Assembly (NCBI RefSeq): GCF_013387485.1
Contig: NZ_JABBXB010000006.1
Coordinates: 1 to 64,000, forward strand
Direction of reading: 5' to 3'
Origin: Stenotrophomonas sp. SAM-B
Lineage (GTDB): Bacteria; Pseudomonadota; Gammaproteobacteria; Xanthomonadales; Xanthomonadaceae
DNA: 64,000 nucleotides
Positions 43,619-53,470 of this stretch are shown piece by piece (position 1 is the stretch's first letter; each line of letters starts with the position of its first letter). The position numbers were made by a program, and so were the translations under genes. The notes beneath the pieces were generated by a model. It searched no databases. It was not told the DNA's origin and saw only the letters and a program-made list of their open reading frames with translations.

Positions 43619-45916
43619 ATGACCACTGTTACCACCCTGGGTTTTCCGCGCATCGGCGCCAAGCGCGAACTCAAGCGCGCGCTCGAAGCCTTCTGGTCCG
43701 GCGAGAGCAGCGCCGCGTCGCTGCAGGACACCGCGGCCGAACTGCGTGAACGCCACTGGCAGCTGCAGCGCAAGGCCGGCGTGGATGTGCCGCCGAGCAA
43801 CGATTTCAGCCTGTATGACCAGGTGCTCGATGCCGCCTTCCTGTTCGATGCGATCCCGGCCCGCTACCGCGCGCTCGCCGATGCCGAACCGCTGAGCGGC
43901 TACTTCGCGATGGCGCGGGGCCTGCAGCGCGATGGCATCGACCTGCATGCGCTGGAAATGACCAAGTGGTTCGACACCAACTACCACTACCTGGTGCCCG
44001 AACTGCACGCCGGCCAGACCTTCACGGTGCGCGGCGACAAGCCGCTGGCCGAGTACCGCCAGGCCAAGGCGCTGGGGATCGAGACCCGCCCGGTGCTGAT
44101 CGGGCCGGTGACCTTCCTGCGGCTGTCCAAGACCACCGATGGCAGCAACGCGCTGGACCTGCTCGATGCGCTGCTGCCGGTGTACGTGCAGCTGCTGGGC
44201 GAGCTCAAGGCCGCCGGCGCTTCGTGGGTGCAGCTGGATGAGCCGCTGCTGGTGCAGGACCTGGACGAGGCCACGCACGCCGCGTTCGAGCACGCCTATG
44301 CGGTGCTGGCCCAGGCCGCCCGCCCGAAGGTACTGGTCGCTACCTACTTTGGTGCGCTGGAGGACAACCTCGATCTCGCCGCGTCGCTGCCGGTCGATGG
44401 CCTGCATGTGGATCTGGTCCGCGCGCCGGAACAGCTGGATGCGGTGATCAAGGCGCTGCCGGCCGGTCGCGTGCTGTCGGCCGGTCTGGTCAACGGCCGC
44501 AACATCTGGCGCACCCACCTGGACAACGCGCTGGTGCTGGCGCGCTACGCGCACGGTCATGTCGGCAGCGATGCGCTGTGGCTGGCGCCCTCGTGTTCGC
44601 TGCTGCACAGCCCGGTCGATCTGGACCACGAAAAGAAGCTCGATGACGAACTGCGCAGCTGGCTGGCGTTCTCCCGGCAGAAGCTCGGCGAGCTGCGCGT
44701 GCTGGCCGACGCGATCGATGCGCCGGCACGCGCCGAGGCGCCGTTGGCGCACTCGCGTGCGTGCATCGAATCCCGTCGCCGCTCGCCGCGCGTGCACAAC
44801 CCGGCCGTCGCCGCGCGACTTTCCTCGCTGACCGCCGCCGATGCCCAGCGCCACAGCCGCTACCCGCAGCGTCACCTGGCCCAGGCCGCCGCACTCAAGC
44901 TGCCGCGCTTCCCGACCACCACGATCGGTTCGTTCCCGCAGACGCTGGAGGTGCGTGAGGCGCGCGCCCGCAACAAGTCCGGCAAGCTCTCCGATGCCGA
45001 CTACGATGCCTTCCTGGCGACCCAGACCGAGCACTGCGTGCGCGTGCAGGAACAGATCGGGCTGGACGTGCTGGTGCACGGCGAGTTCGAGCGCAACGAC
45101 ATGGTCGAGTACTTCGGCGAGCAGCTGGATGGTTTCGCCTTCACCAGGAACGGCTGGGTGCAGAGCTACGGCTCGCGCTGCGTGAAACCGCCGGTCATCT
45201 TCGGCGATGTGACCCGCCCGCAGCCGATGACGGTGCGCTGGTCGCAGTACGCGCAGTCGCTCACCCAGCGGCCGATGAAGGGCATGCTGACCGGCCCGGT
45301 GACGGTGCTGCAGTGGTCGTTCGTGCGCGATGACCAGTCGCGCGCGGACACCTGCCGTCAGATCGCGCTGGCGCTGCGCGATGAAGTGACCGATCTGGAA
45401 GCGGCCGGCATCGGCGTGATCCAGATCGACGAGCCGGCGATCCGCGAAGGGCTGCCGCTGCGCCGCGCGCAGTGGCGCGACTACCTGGACTGGGCGGTCG
45501 AAGCCTTCCGGATCAGTGCCAGCGGCGTGCGCGATGCGACCCAGATCCACACCCACATGTGCTATTCCGAGTTCAACGACATCATCCACTCGGTGGCTGC
45601 GATGGACGCGGACGTGATCTCGATCGAGACCTCGCGCTCGCGCATGGAACTGCTCGATGCCTTCGTGCGCTTCCAGTACCCCAACGAGATCGGCCCGGGC
45701 GTGTACGACATCCACTCCCCGCGCGTGCCGGACAAGGCCGAGATGCTGGCACTGCTGCGCAAGGCCGCCGAGGTGCTGCGTCCCGAGCAGATCTGGGTCA
45801 ACCCGGATTGCGGGCTGAAGACCCGTGGCTGGCCGGAAACCCGTGCCGCGCTGGAAGCACTGGTGGCCGCTGCGCGCGAGCTGCGCGAGGAAACCGCAGA
45901 CGCCGACGCCGCCTGA
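43619..45916 (+). CDS. metE: Cobalamin-independent methionine synthase
   Basis: A 765-residue zinc enzyme that transfers a methyl group from 5-methyltetrahydropteroyltriglutamate to homocysteine, giving methionine. The N-terminal [17 protein letters not shown], the duplicated barrels, and the zinc ligands in HTHMCYSEF, and [11 protein letters not shown] are intact. The length matches E. coli MetE (753). The long leader contains a cobalamin riboswitch, so the gene is shut off when B12 is available, implying a B12-dependent MetH elsewhere. Confidence 0.97.
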   Translation: MTTVTTLGFPRIGAKRELKRALEAFWSGESSAASLQDTAAELRERHWQLQRKAGVDVPPSNDFSLYDQVLDAAFLFDAIPARYRALADAEPLSGYFAMARGLQRDGIDLHALEMTKWFDTNYHYLVPELHAGQTFTVRGDKPLAEYRQAKALGIETRPVLIGPVTFLRLSKTTDGSNALDLLDALLPVYVQLLGELKAAGASWVQLDEPLLVQDLDEATHAAFEHAYAVLAQAARPKVLVATYFGALEDNLDLAASLPVDGLHVDLVRAPEQLDAVIKALPAGRVLSAGLVNGRNIWRTHLDNALVLARYAHGHVGSDALWLAPSCSLLHSPVDLDHEKKLDDELRSWLAFSRQKLGELRVLADAIDAPARAEAPLAHSRACIESRRRSPRVHNPAVAARLSSLTAADAQRHSRYPQRHLAQAAALKLPRFPTTTIGSFPQTLEVREARARNKSGKLSDADYDAFLATQTEHCVRVQEQIGLDVLVHGEFERNDMVEYFGEQLDGFAFTRNGWVQSYGSRCVKPPVIFGDVTRPQPMTVRWSQYAQSLTQRPMKGMLTGPVTVLQWSFVRDDQSRADTCRQIALALRDEVTDLEAAGIGVIQIDEPAIREGLPLRRAQWRDYLDWAVEAFRISASGVRDATQIHTHMCYSEFNDIIHSVAAMDADVISIETSRSRMELLDAFVRFQYPNEIGPGVYDIHSPRVPDKAEMLALLRKAAEVLRPEQIWVNPDCGLKTRGWPETRAALEALVAAARELREETADADAA

Positions 45917-45941
45917 TCTGCCCTTTGTAGACTGCCCCAAG

Positions 45942-45974
45942 GACCCCATCGCCGCCGTTGCCGGCGGTGGGGTC
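45942..45974 (+). terminator. Hairpin after metE
   Basis: GACCCCA pairs with TGGGGTC, and the inner GCCGCC pairs with GGCGG, with a small bulge. It lies 25 bases after the metE stop codon and 12 bases before queH. It lacks a T-tract, so partial termination or a leader structure for queH are both possible. Confidence 0.5.
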
Positions 45975-45986
45975 GACGAGAAACCC

Positions 45987-46676
45987 ATGAACACGCCCCA
46001 GCTGACACCGATCGACCGTCCCACCCTGTCCCTGCCCGATGGGCACACCAGGCTGCTGCTGCATTCGTGCTGTGCACCGTGCTCGGGCGAAGTGATGGAA
46101 GCGATCACCGCCTCCGGTATCGACTACACGATCTTCTTCTACAACCCCAACATCCACCCGGTGAAGGAATACGAACTGCGCAAGCAGGAGAACATCCGCT
46201 TCGCCGAGAAGCATGGCGTGCCATTCGTCGACGCCGACTACGACACCGACACGTGGTTCTCGCGTGCCCGCGGCATGGAAAACGAGCCCGAGCGCGGCAT
46301 CCGCTGCACGATGTGTTTCGACATGCGCTTCGTGCGCACCGCGCTGTATGCGCACGAACATGGCTTCCAGGTGATCAGCAGCTCGCTGGGCATCTCGCGC
46401 TGGAAGGACATGACCCAGATCAACGATTGCGGCCACCGCGCCGCCGCGCACTACCCGGGCATCCAGTACTGGGATTACAACTGGCGCAAGGGCGGCGGCG
46501 CCGCGCGGATGGTGGAGATCAGCAAGCGCGAGCAGTTCTATCAGCAGGAATACTGCGGCTGCGTGTACTCGCTGCGCGACGCCAACCGCCACCGCCGCGA
46601 GACCGGACGCGAGCGGATCAAGCTGGGGGTGCTGTATTACGGCGATGGCACCTCCCGGCAGGGCGACGCCGACTGA
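45987..46676 (+). CDS. queH: Epoxyqueuosine reductase QueH
   Basis: A 229-residue protein of the QueH (DUF208) family, which performs the last step of queuosine synthesis in tRNA, unrelated to QueG. The cysteine motifs for the iron-sulfur site and metal are visible: [19 protein letters not shown] and CGCVYSLRD. The [15 protein letters not shown] region matches the ATP-grasp-like HUP fold. The start at 45987 is preferred because the upstream in-frame sequence lies in the metE tail and hairpin. Confidence 0.92.
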   Translation: MNTPQLTPIDRPTLSLPDGHTRLLLHSCCAPCSGEVMEAITASGIDYTIFFYNPNIHPVKEYELRKQENIRFAEKHGVPFVDADYDTDTWFSRARGMENEPERGIRCTMCFDMRFVRTALYAHEHGFQVISSSLGISRWKDMTQINDCGHRAAAHYPGIQYWDYNWRKGGGAARMVEISKREQFYQQEYCGCVYSLRDANRHRRETGRERIKLGVLYYGDGTSRQGDAD

Positions 46677-46728
46677 CCGTTGCGGGGGCGTCGGCTAGAC
46701 TGGGCGCCCCCACCGTCGTGAAGTCGCC

Positions 46729-47355
46729 ATGAGCCGTTACCCTGCCGATGTCGCCCTGGTCGTGATCGACCTGCAACCGGACTTCATGCCCGGTGGCGCG
46801 CTGGCCTGCGTGGACGGCGATGCGATCGTACCGGGCATCGCCGCGGTGCTCGCCGAGCGCCATTACCGCACCGTGGTGGCGACCCAGGACTGGCATCCGG
46901 CCGACCATGCCTCGTTCGCCAGCCAGCACCCGGGACACCTGCCGTTCGAGGCGATCCTGCTGCACGCGCAGCCGCAGACCCTGTGGCCGGACCACTGCGT
47001 GCAGGGCAGCCCGGGCGCTGCATTGCACCCGGGCGTGGACTGGAACGTAGCCGACCTGATCCTGCGCAAGGGCACCCGACGCGCGGTGGATTCGTACAGC
47101 GCCTTCCGTGAGAACCATGGCCCCGACGGCACCCGCCCGGCCACCGGACTGGCGGGCTGGCTGCATGAGCGCGGCATCCGCGAGGTGCATGTGTGCGGCC
47201 TGGCGCGCGATTACTGCGTGCTGTGGAGCGCCCAGGACGCGGTGAAGTCCGGGTTCCGGGTCAAATTCCGCTGGGACCTGACCCGGCCGGTCACCGAGGC
47301 CAATGACGGCATGGTGCGTGAGGCGTTGGCGAAGGCGAAGATCGCGGTTGTCTGA
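46729..47355 (+). CDS. pncA: Nicotinamidase
   Basis: A 208-residue isochorismatase-fold amidase converting nicotinamide to nicotinate for NAD salvage. The catalytic triad is visible: Asp in VVIDLQPDFMPGG, Lys in ILRKGT, and Cys in GLARDYCVLWSA. Metal-binding DWHPADHASF is also present. It follows queH by 52 bases. Palindromic repeats lie beyond its stop codon. Confidence 0.94.
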   Translation: MSRYPADVALVVIDLQPDFMPGGALACVDGDAIVPGIAAVLAERHYRTVVATQDWHPADHASFASQHPGHLPFEAILLHAQPQTLWPDHCVQGSPGAALHPGVDWNVADLILRKGTRRAVDSYSAFRENHGPDGTRPATGLAGWLHERGIREVHVCGLARDYCVLWSAQDAVKSGFRVKFRWDLTRPVTEANDGMVREALAKAKIAVV

Positions 47356-47383
47356 CGGGCGAATTGGGCGCCGGCCAGAAAGC

Positions 47384-47551
47384 GTACCGACCAACGGTCG
47401 GTACCTACCGGTTCAAAGAACGATCGGCTGGTGCCTGCCGCGCTGGTAGTGCCGGCCGCTGGCCGGCTCCCGATACTATTTGGGGCGCGCGAGGAGCCGG
47501 CCAGCGGCCGGCACTACCGGAGCGTCGTACCCACCAGCGGTGGGTACCTAC
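47384..47551. repeat. Cluster of four SMAG/REP-like elements with a perfect inverted dimer
   Basis: Four 25-base units: GTACCGACC-AAC-GGTCGGTAC (47384-47408), a GTAG-headed unit (47446-47470), its exact reverse complement (47493-47517), and GTACCCACC-AGC-GGTGGGTAC (47527-47551). The two middle units are perfect inverted copies with GTAG heads pointing outwards and 22 bases between them. Confidence 0.88.
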
Positions 47552-47596
47552 CGGATCAAAGCGCAGGCAGCATCAGGCAGCCGGCACCGCACCCCG

Positions 47597-48448
47597 TCAG
47601 CGGAACACGACCGTGCGATGCCCGTTGCGCAGGATCCGATGCTCCACATGCCGGCGTACCGCGCGGGCCAGCACCTGCGATTCGGTATCGCTGCCCAGCC
47701 GCACCAGGTCGCGCGGCGTCATCGCATGGTCCACGCGCGCCACGTCCTGCTCGATGATCGGGCCTTCGTCCAGATCCGGGGTCACGTAGTGCGCGGTCGC
47801 ACCGATGATCTTGACCCCGCGCGCGTGCGCCTGGTGGTACGGCTGCGCGCCCTTGAAGCTGGGCAGGAAGCTGTGATGGATGTTGATCGCGCGCCCGGCC
47901 AGGGCCTCGCACAGGCGCGGCGACAGAATCTGCATGTAGCGCGCCAGCACCACCAGGTCGATCTGCTCGCGTTCGACCAGGTCGATGATCTGCTGCTCCT
48001 GCACGGCGCGGTTGTCGGCGTTGACCGGCAGGTGATGGAACGGCACGCCGTAGGAGCCGGCCAGGGCGGCGAAGTCCTCGTGATTGGAGGCCACCGCCGC
48101 GATATCCACCTGCAGCTGCCGGCTGTGCGCGCGGAACAGCAGGTCGTTGAGGCAATGCCCCTGCTTGCTCACCAGCACCAGTAGGCGCGCACGCCGGCGG
48201 GCGTCATGCAGCTGCCAGTCCATCCCGAACTCGGCGGCCAGCGTGGCCATGCGCGCTTCCACGTCACCCAGCGACTGCTCGGCGGCACGGTCGAAATGCA
48301 CGCGCAGGAAGAACCGGCCGCTCTCGTCGTCGCCGAACTGCTGGGCATCGAGGATGTTGCAGCCCAGCTCGAACAGCAGGCCGGACACACGGTAGACGAT
48401 CCCGGTACGGTCCGGGCATGACAGGGTGAGGATGGAATCGGGGCGCAT
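47597..48448 (-). CDS. purU: Formyltetrahydrofolate deformylase
   Basis: A 283-residue enzyme that releases formate from 10-formyltetrahydrofolate, balancing one-carbon units. The N-terminal ACT domain (about 1-85, LTLSCPDRTGIVYRVSGLL) is followed by the formyltransferase-like catalytic domain with VASNHEDF, INIHHSFLPSFKGAQPY, and VTPDLDEGPIIEQDV. The length matches PurU (280). Start at the ATG of MRPDSILTL. Confidence 0.95.
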   Translation of the reverse strand: MRPDSILTLSCPDRTGIVYRVSGLLFELGCNILDAQQFGDDESGRFFLRVHFDRAAEQSLGDVEARMATLAAEFGMDWQLHDARRRARLLVLVSKQGHCLNDLLFRAHSRQLQVDIAAVASNHEDFAALAGSYGVPFHHLPVNADNRAVQEQQIIDLVEREQIDLVVLARYMQILSPRLCEALAGRAINIHHSFLPSFKGAQPYHQAHARGVKIIGATAHYVTPDLDEGPIIEQDVARVDHAMTPRDLVRLGSDTESQVLARAVRRHVEHRILRNGHRTVVFR

Positions 48449-48517
48449 CCGACCAGTGTAAGCGAGCACCGTCGGCCTGCGGACGATGCTCTCAGATGCA
48501 ACCAAGGGCGCGGGGAG

Positions 48518-49435
48518 TCAGCGCTGCTCGGCATCCCACGCCGCACGGATGGCACCCAGCTCCGCGCCTTCACCCCGCCACCCGCTCACGGTGGCGATCA
48601 CCGTGCCGTCGCGGACCAGATGGAACGCAGGCGTCTCATTCCGCTCAAAGCCCGCCCATGCCGGGTCGACCACCATCGGCCGCATCGGTAGTCCGGCATG
48701 CGCCGCGTTCCAGTCGATCAGCTCCTGCCCCGGCCACTGCTGCCCGATCGGCACCACCAGTTGCAGATGCGGTCGCAGCCATGCGTACTGCGCCTGGGTG
48801 GTGATCGCCTCCAGTGCGCGGCGGGAAAAGCCGCAGTATGGATGCACCATCGCGACCACCCGGAGCCCGTCTTCGGACAGTGCCACGCGCTCTGCCTCAT
48901 CGAAGCTGATCAAGCCCAGCAGCGGCTTGCCTTGCGGGATGCTGCCGCGGATCGTGGGCAACGGCGCGCCGGCATCGGCCAGCGCCGCCCCCACGGTGTT
49001 GGCACGTTCAAACTGCTGAAGCGAGATCAATGTGCCCCGCAGCGCCCGGTGATGCGCCGCGCTGGCCTGGCCACGGGTGACCAGGGCATCGTGCAGGCAC
49101 TGGAGGCGGTCCAGGGAGCTGGTATCCCTGGCATAGAACGCGATCAGCGCAGTGGCCTGGAACAGGTCCTCCAGACGCTTATCCGTCTGCGCCAGGCACT
49201 GCGAGCGCTCCATCCTGACCGGCGCAGCCTGTGCGTAAGCGCTGCGCATCGCCGCCAGTCGCTGCTGGACCGGAGCAATCGGCGCGGCACGATCCAGCTG
49301 CGTCAGCGAATCAAACAGGGGCAGCTCGACCGACATCGCGATCGGCATCGGGATACCCACAAACAGCACAAGGCTGATCACCGTCCGCCTTGCGCAGGCC
49401 GCCCACGCCCTGCCTCGAAGCATCACTGCCAGCAT
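48518..49435 (-). CDS. Exported thioredoxin-fold-like protein with CGFS motif, unknown
   Basis: A 305-residue protein with an N-terminal hydrophobic segment (about 17-36, TVISLVLFVGIPMPIAMS) suggesting export or anchoring. Residues 40-165 are helical. The C-terminal 110 residues look like a thioredoxin or DsbC/DsbG-type fold with VVAMVHPYCGFSRRAL (Cys201) and a cis-Pro-like segment NETPAFHLV. Only one cysteine is in the motif, so classic disulfide exchange is unlikely. I cannot give a function. Confidence 0.58.
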   Translation of the reverse strand: MLAVMLRGRAWAACARRTVISLVLFVGIPMPIAMSVELPLFDSLTQLDRAAPIAPVQQRLAAMRSAYAQAAPVRMERSQCLAQTDKRLEDLFQATALIAFYARDTSSLDRLQCLHDALVTRGQASAAHHRALRGTLISLQQFERANTVGAALADAGAPLPTIRGSIPQGKPLLGLISFDEAERVALSEDGLRVVAMVHPYCGFSRRALEAITTQAQYAWLRPHLQLVVPIGQQWPGQELIDWNAAHAGLPMRPMVVDPAWAGFERNETPAFHLVRDGTVIATVSGWRGEGAELGAIRAAWDAEQR

Positions 49436-49490
49436 TACCGATGTGTCCCGTCCGTTACCGTGTCACCACGCAATCGTGAACGGTGATGCC

Positions 49491-49516
49491 GATGCCGTGA
49501 CTCAGCTCACGGCATC
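49491..49516 (-). terminator. Terminator hairpin after aceE
   Basis: GATGCCGTGA and TCACGGCATC form a perfect 10-base stem around CTCAGC, 75 bases after the aceE stop codon. No T-tract is seen. Confidence 0.6.
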
Positions 49517-49590
49517 GAATGCATCTATGGCGGCCCGGCGTGAGCGTCTGGCTCGGCTGGCAGCGTCGCCGCGCCGTCACCGCCCAACGA

Positions 49591-52263
49591 CTACACCGCC
49601 GCCGGATCCACCTTCTCGACATCGATGCCATAGCGGTCGATCGCCACCTGCAGCTGGGCACGTTCGATCCGGCCCTCGTCGGCCAGCGACTTGAGTGCGG
49701 CGAGCACGATGAAGTGGCGGTCCACTTCAAAGAACGTGCGCAGTGACTCGCGCGTGTCCGAGCGGCCGAAGCCGTCGGTGCCCAACGCGGTAAAGCGGCG
49801 GTCATCGATGAAGGGGCGGATCTGGTCGCCGACGATCTTCATGTAGTCGGTGGCGACGATCACCGGGCCCGGGTGCGCGGCCAGGCACTGCTGCACATAC
49901 GGCACCCGCGGTTCCTGCACCGGATGCAGCAGGTTCCAGCGCTCGGCCGCCAGGCCATCACGGCGCAGTTCGGTGAGGCTGGTGGCGCTCCACACGTCGC
50001 TGGCGATGCCGAAATCCTGCTGCAGCAGGCTGGCGGCGGCTTCCACTTCGCGCAGGATCGCGCCGCTGCCCATCAACTGCACGCGCAGCGCCGGATCACT
50101 GTCGGCGACAGCCGGGTGCAGCAGGTACAGACCCTTGAGGATGCCGGCTTCGCTGCCTTCCGGCAGTGCCGGGTGCGGATAGGCCTCGTTGAGCACGGTG
50201 ATGTAGTAGTAGATGTCTTCCTGGTCCACGTACATCCGGCGCAGGCCGTCCTGGATGATCACCGCCAGTTCGAAGTTGTAGGTCGGGTCGTAGGACACAC
50301 AGCTGGGGATCACCGAGGACAGCACGTGGCTGTGGCCGTCGTCGTGCTGCAGGCCCTCGCCCATCAGCGTGGTGCGCCCGGAGGTGGCGCCGAGCAGAAA
50401 GCCACGGGTGCGCGCATCCGCAGCGGCCCAGGCCAGGTCACCGACGCGCTGCAGGCCGAACATCGAATAGAAGATGTAGAACGGAATCGTGGCCAGGCCG
50501 TGGTTGCTGTAGGCGGTGCCGGCGGCGATCCACGAGCAGATCGCACCGGACTCGTTGATGCCTTCCTGCAGGATCTGGCCGTCCTTGGCTTCCTTGTAAT
50601 AGCTCAGCTGGCCGGCATCCTGCGGCGTGTACAGTTGGCCGAGGTAGGAGTGGATGCCGATCTGGCGGAACAGGCCTTCCATGCCGAACGTGCGCGATTC
50701 ATCGGGCACGATCGGAATGATCAGCTTGCCCAGCTCGGGGTCCTTGAGCAGCGTGGTGAGGATGCGCACGAAGCCCATCGTGGTGGACTGGCCACGCTCG
50801 CCACTGCCTTGCAGCTGGGTGGCAAACGCCGACAGCGCCGGCACCGGCAACGGATCGACATGGGTCACGCGCGCCGGCAGCTGGCCGCCCTGGGCCTGGC
50901 GACGCTGTGCGAAATAGCGCTCTTCAGCACTACCCGGCGCGGGACGCAGGTACGGCATGTCCTCCAGCTGGTCGTCGCTGACCGGCAGATCAAACCGATC
51001 GCGGAACGCGCGCACGGCGTCGGCGCTCATTTTCTTGAGCTGGTGGTTGATGTTCTGGCCTTCACCGGCCTCGCCCATGCCGAAGCCTTTCACCGTCTTG
51101 GCCAGGATCACGCTCGGCCGACCATTGCCGGCGACGGCCTGCGCGTAGGCGGCATACACCTTCTGCGGATCGTGGCCGCCGCGGGCGAGTGCCCAGATGT
51201 CGTCATCGCTCAGGTCCTCGACGAGCGCCAGCAGTTCGGGATACTTGCCGAAGAAATGCTCGCGCACGTAGGCACCGTTCTGCGACTTGAAGGTCTGGTA
51301 GTCGCCGTCCACGCATTCCATCATGCGTTGGCGCAGCAGGCCGGTGCTGTCCTTGGCGAGCAGCGCATCCCAGCCGCCACCCCAGATCACCTTGATGACG
51401 TTCCAGCCGGCGGCACGGAAGGTGCCTTCCAGTTCCTGGATCACCTTGGCGTTGCCGCGCACCGGGCCGTCGAGCCGCTGCAGATTGCAGTTCACCACGA
51501 ACACCAGGTTGTCCAGGCGCTCGCGGCCGGCCACGGAAATGGCGGCCAGCGATTCGGGCTGGTCCATTTCACCATCGCCAAGGAAGGCCCAGACCTTGCG
51601 GCCCTGGTGCTCCTTCAGCCCGCGGTATTCCAGGTAGCGCATGTAACGCGCCTGGTAGGCGGCGGTGAGCGGGCCCAGCCCCATCGAAACCGTGGGGAAC
51701 TGCCAGAAGTCCGGCATCAGGCGCGGGTGCGGGTACGAGGACAGTCCGTCGCGGTCGGATTCGCGGCGGAAGTTGTCCATGCGTTCGGGCGCGATGCGGC
51801 CTTCGACGAACGCGCGGCCGTAGATGCCGGGCGCCGAGTGGCCCTGGATGTAGATCATGTCGCCATCGAAGGTATCGGTGCGGCCACGGAAGAAGTGATC
51901 GAAGCCGACGTCGTACAGCACCGCCGCGGACTGGTAGGTGGCGATGTGGCCGCCCACGTTGGAGTGCTTGCCGGCGCGCAGCACCATGACCATCGCGTTC
52001 CAGCGGATCATCGCGTTGAGGCGGCGCTCGATGCCGAGGTCGCCCGGATACGCCGGCTGGCGTTCGACCGGAATGGTGTTGGTGTAGGCCGTCCACACGC
52101 GGCCATGCAGGTCGCCATGGCGGGCCGTGTCCAGCTCGCTCAGCTGGTCCATCAGGTAATGCGCGCGCGGGCGGCCGGCGGCGTGGATGACCGCCTCCAG
52201 CGACTCACGCCATTCCTGGGTTTCCTGCGGGTCGGTGTCGAGGGGGGCGAGCGCTGGGTTCAT
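49591..52263 (-). CDS. aceE: Pyruvate dehydrogenase E1 component, homodimeric type
   Basis: An 890-residue thiamine-diphosphate enzyme that decarboxylates pyruvate and acetylates the lipoyl E2 subunit. The TPP motif GDGEMDQPESLAAI ending in NCNLQRLDGPVRGN, the SAPGIYGRAF region and the C-terminal pyrimidine-binding domain are clear. Length matches E. coli AceE (887). No aceF or lpd is in the window. GGAG before the ATG at 52263 fixes the start. The gene is divergent from a LysR regulator across 212 bases. Confidence 0.95.
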   Translation of the reverse strand: MNPALAPLDTDPQETQEWRESLEAVIHAAGRPRAHYLMDQLSELDTARHGDLHGRVWTAYTNTIPVERQPAYPGDLGIERRLNAMIRWNAMVMVLRAGKHSNVGGHIATYQSAAVLYDVGFDHFFRGRTDTFDGDMIYIQGHSAPGIYGRAFVEGRIAPERMDNFRRESDRDGLSSYPHPRLMPDFWQFPTVSMGLGPLTAAYQARYMRYLEYRGLKEHQGRKVWAFLGDGEMDQPESLAAISVAGRERLDNLVFVVNCNLQRLDGPVRGNAKVIQELEGTFRAAGWNVIKVIWGGGWDALLAKDSTGLLRQRMMECVDGDYQTFKSQNGAYVREHFFGKYPELLALVEDLSDDDIWALARGGHDPQKVYAAYAQAVAGNGRPSVILAKTVKGFGMGEAGEGQNINHQLKKMSADAVRAFRDRFDLPVSDDQLEDMPYLRPAPGSAEERYFAQRRQAQGGQLPARVTHVDPLPVPALSAFATQLQGSGERGQSTTMGFVRILTTLLKDPELGKLIIPIVPDESRTFGMEGLFRQIGIHSYLGQLYTPQDAGQLSYYKEAKDGQILQEGINESGAICSWIAAGTAYSNHGLATIPFYIFYSMFGLQRVGDLAWAAADARTRGFLLGATSGRTTLMGEGLQHDDGHSHVLSSVIPSCVSYDPTYNFELAVIIQDGLRRMYVDQEDIYYYITVLNEAYPHPALPEGSEAGILKGLYLLHPAVADSDPALRVQLMGSGAILREVEAAASLLQQDFGIASDVWSATSLTELRRDGLAAERWNLLHPVQEPRVPYVQQCLAAHPGPVIVATDYMKIVGDQIRPFIDDRRFTALGTDGFGRSDTRESLRTFFEVDRHFIVLAALKSLADEGRIERAQLQVAIDRYGIDVEKVDPAAV

Positions 52264-52440
52264 GTGCATCTCCGGGAAAGGCGGCCAGGCCGTGCGCAGG
52301 ACGCGACGGCAGCGGGGGCGGCACAGCGCGGAAGCGGCGTCGCCCGGGCAACAGCGCCGGGCGAACGGGCAACCTGGCGGTTGCGGGACAGGCACGATAA
52401 GCAGCCGCCGCCGGGGCGGGTAGACCGGATGGGCTTGACG

Positions 52441-52461
52441 CTTTATAAAGAAATTCTTTCC
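52441..52461. promoter_or_regulatory. AT-rich palindromes between aceE and lysR gene
   Basis: CTTTATAAAG is a perfect 10-base palindrome, immediately followed by the near-palindrome AAAGAAATTCTTT (overlapping). It is the only AT-rich block in the divergent promoter region and lies 15-35 bases before the LysR gene start. It is a candidate LysR operator or core promoter. Confidence 0.45.
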
Positions 52462-52475
52462 AATGGAGCGCGAGA

Positions 52476-53420
52476 ATGGCGGCCAGCATGAACATTCTCC
52501 AGTCAATCCGCAGCTTCATCCGGACCGCCGATGCCGGCAGCCTGGCCGCGGCCGCGCGCACGCTGGGGGTCAGCCCGGCAGCGGTCGGGCAGAACATCGC
52601 CCGCCTGGAGGCCCATCTGGGCGTGCGCCTGCTCAACCGCACCACGCGCACGCTGGCCCTGACCGAACGCGGCGCGCTGTACCTGGCCCAGGTGCGCCAT
52701 ATCGAGCGCGACCTGCAGCGCGCCCAGGCCGCGGTGACCGACCTCGATGCCACGCCCGAAGGCCGGCTGCGGATCGCCAGCAGTACCGCGTTCGGCCGGC
52801 ACGCGCTGGCGCCGTTGCTGCCCGCGCTGCAGGCCCGGTTCCGGCGCTTGGCGATCGAACTGCTGCTCACCGACCGCAGCGTGGACCACGCGCACGAAGA
52901 CGTGGACGTCAGCATCCGGATCGAGCCGCAGCTGGAGGAAGGCCTGGTGGCGCGGCCGATCGCGCAGGTGCCGTTCGTGTTCTGCGCGGCGCCGTCGTAC
53001 CTGGCGCGGGCCGGCATTCCGCTCACACCGGAGGCGCTGCGCGAGCATCGTTGCCTGCTGTTGCGCTACCCGCTGGACGGGCGTTACCTGCCGTGGGGCT
53101 TCGTGCGCGATGGCATGCGATTCGATGCCGAGGTGAACCCGGCGCTGGTCAGCGACGACATCGATGCGCTGGCCGCGATGGCGGTGGCCGGCGGCGGCAT
53201 CACCCGGCTGGCGGCGTTCGTGGCCGCGCCCTATCTCGCACGCGGCGAGCTGCAGGCGCTGTTCGAACCCGGCGATGCGGCGAGCACCCAGGCCTCACCG
53301 GAGCCGATGCGGTTGTTCCTGTGCGTCAGCGATCGCCGTGATCTGACGCCCAAGGTGCGGGCGCTGATGCAGCACATCATCGAGGGGCTGCCGACGGCGT
53401 GGCGGGTGGATGTCGGCTGA
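52476..53420 (+). CDS. LysR family transcriptional regulator
   Basis: A 314-residue LysR-type regulator with N-terminal winged HTH (FIRTADAGSLAAAARTLGVS, AAVGQNIARLEAHLGVRLLN) and a C-terminal periplasmic-binding-like effector domain. The HTH is of the CrgA-like subgroup. The start with GGAG upstream adds four residues before MNILQSIRSF, and a start at 52488 is equally possible. Its divergent neighbour is aceE, but LysR proteins of this subgroup often control only themselves or nearby redox genes. Confidence 0.88.
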   Translation: MAASMNILQSIRSFIRTADAGSLAAAARTLGVSPAAVGQNIARLEAHLGVRLLNRTTRTLALTERGALYLAQVRHIERDLQRAQAAVTDLDATPEGRLRIASSTAFGRHALAPLLPALQARFRRLAIELLLTDRSVDHAHEDVDVSIRIEPQLEEGLVARPIAQVPFVFCAAPSYLARAGIPLTPEALREHRCLLLRYPLDGRYLPWGFVRDGMRFDAEVNPALVSDDIDALAAMAVAGGGITRLAAFVAAPYLARGELQALFEPGDAASTQASPEPMRLFLCVSDRRDLTPKVRALMQHIIEGLPTAWRVDVG

Positions 53421-53434
53421 GTGCAGGGTCACCC

Positions 53435-53460
53435 GGAGGCCGGCCAGCGGCCGGCACTCC
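53435..53460. repeat. SMAG/REP-like palindrome
   Basis: GGAGGCCGGCC-AGC-GGCCGGCACTCC-type unit with 8-base stem between the convergent LysR and old-yellow-enzyme genes. Confidence 0.75.
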
Positions 53461-53470
53461 CGTCAGCGTG

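Noticed and set aside
43496-46108. A minus-strand open frame of 870 codons opposite metE
   Set aside because: It is a shadow of metE, which has all catalytic motifs and a riboswitch on the plus strand.
47384-47551. The palindrome cluster as a CRISPR array
   Set aside because: The units differ in sequence, the spacing is irregular (18-37 bases), and there is no cas gene; they fit REP-like repeats instead.
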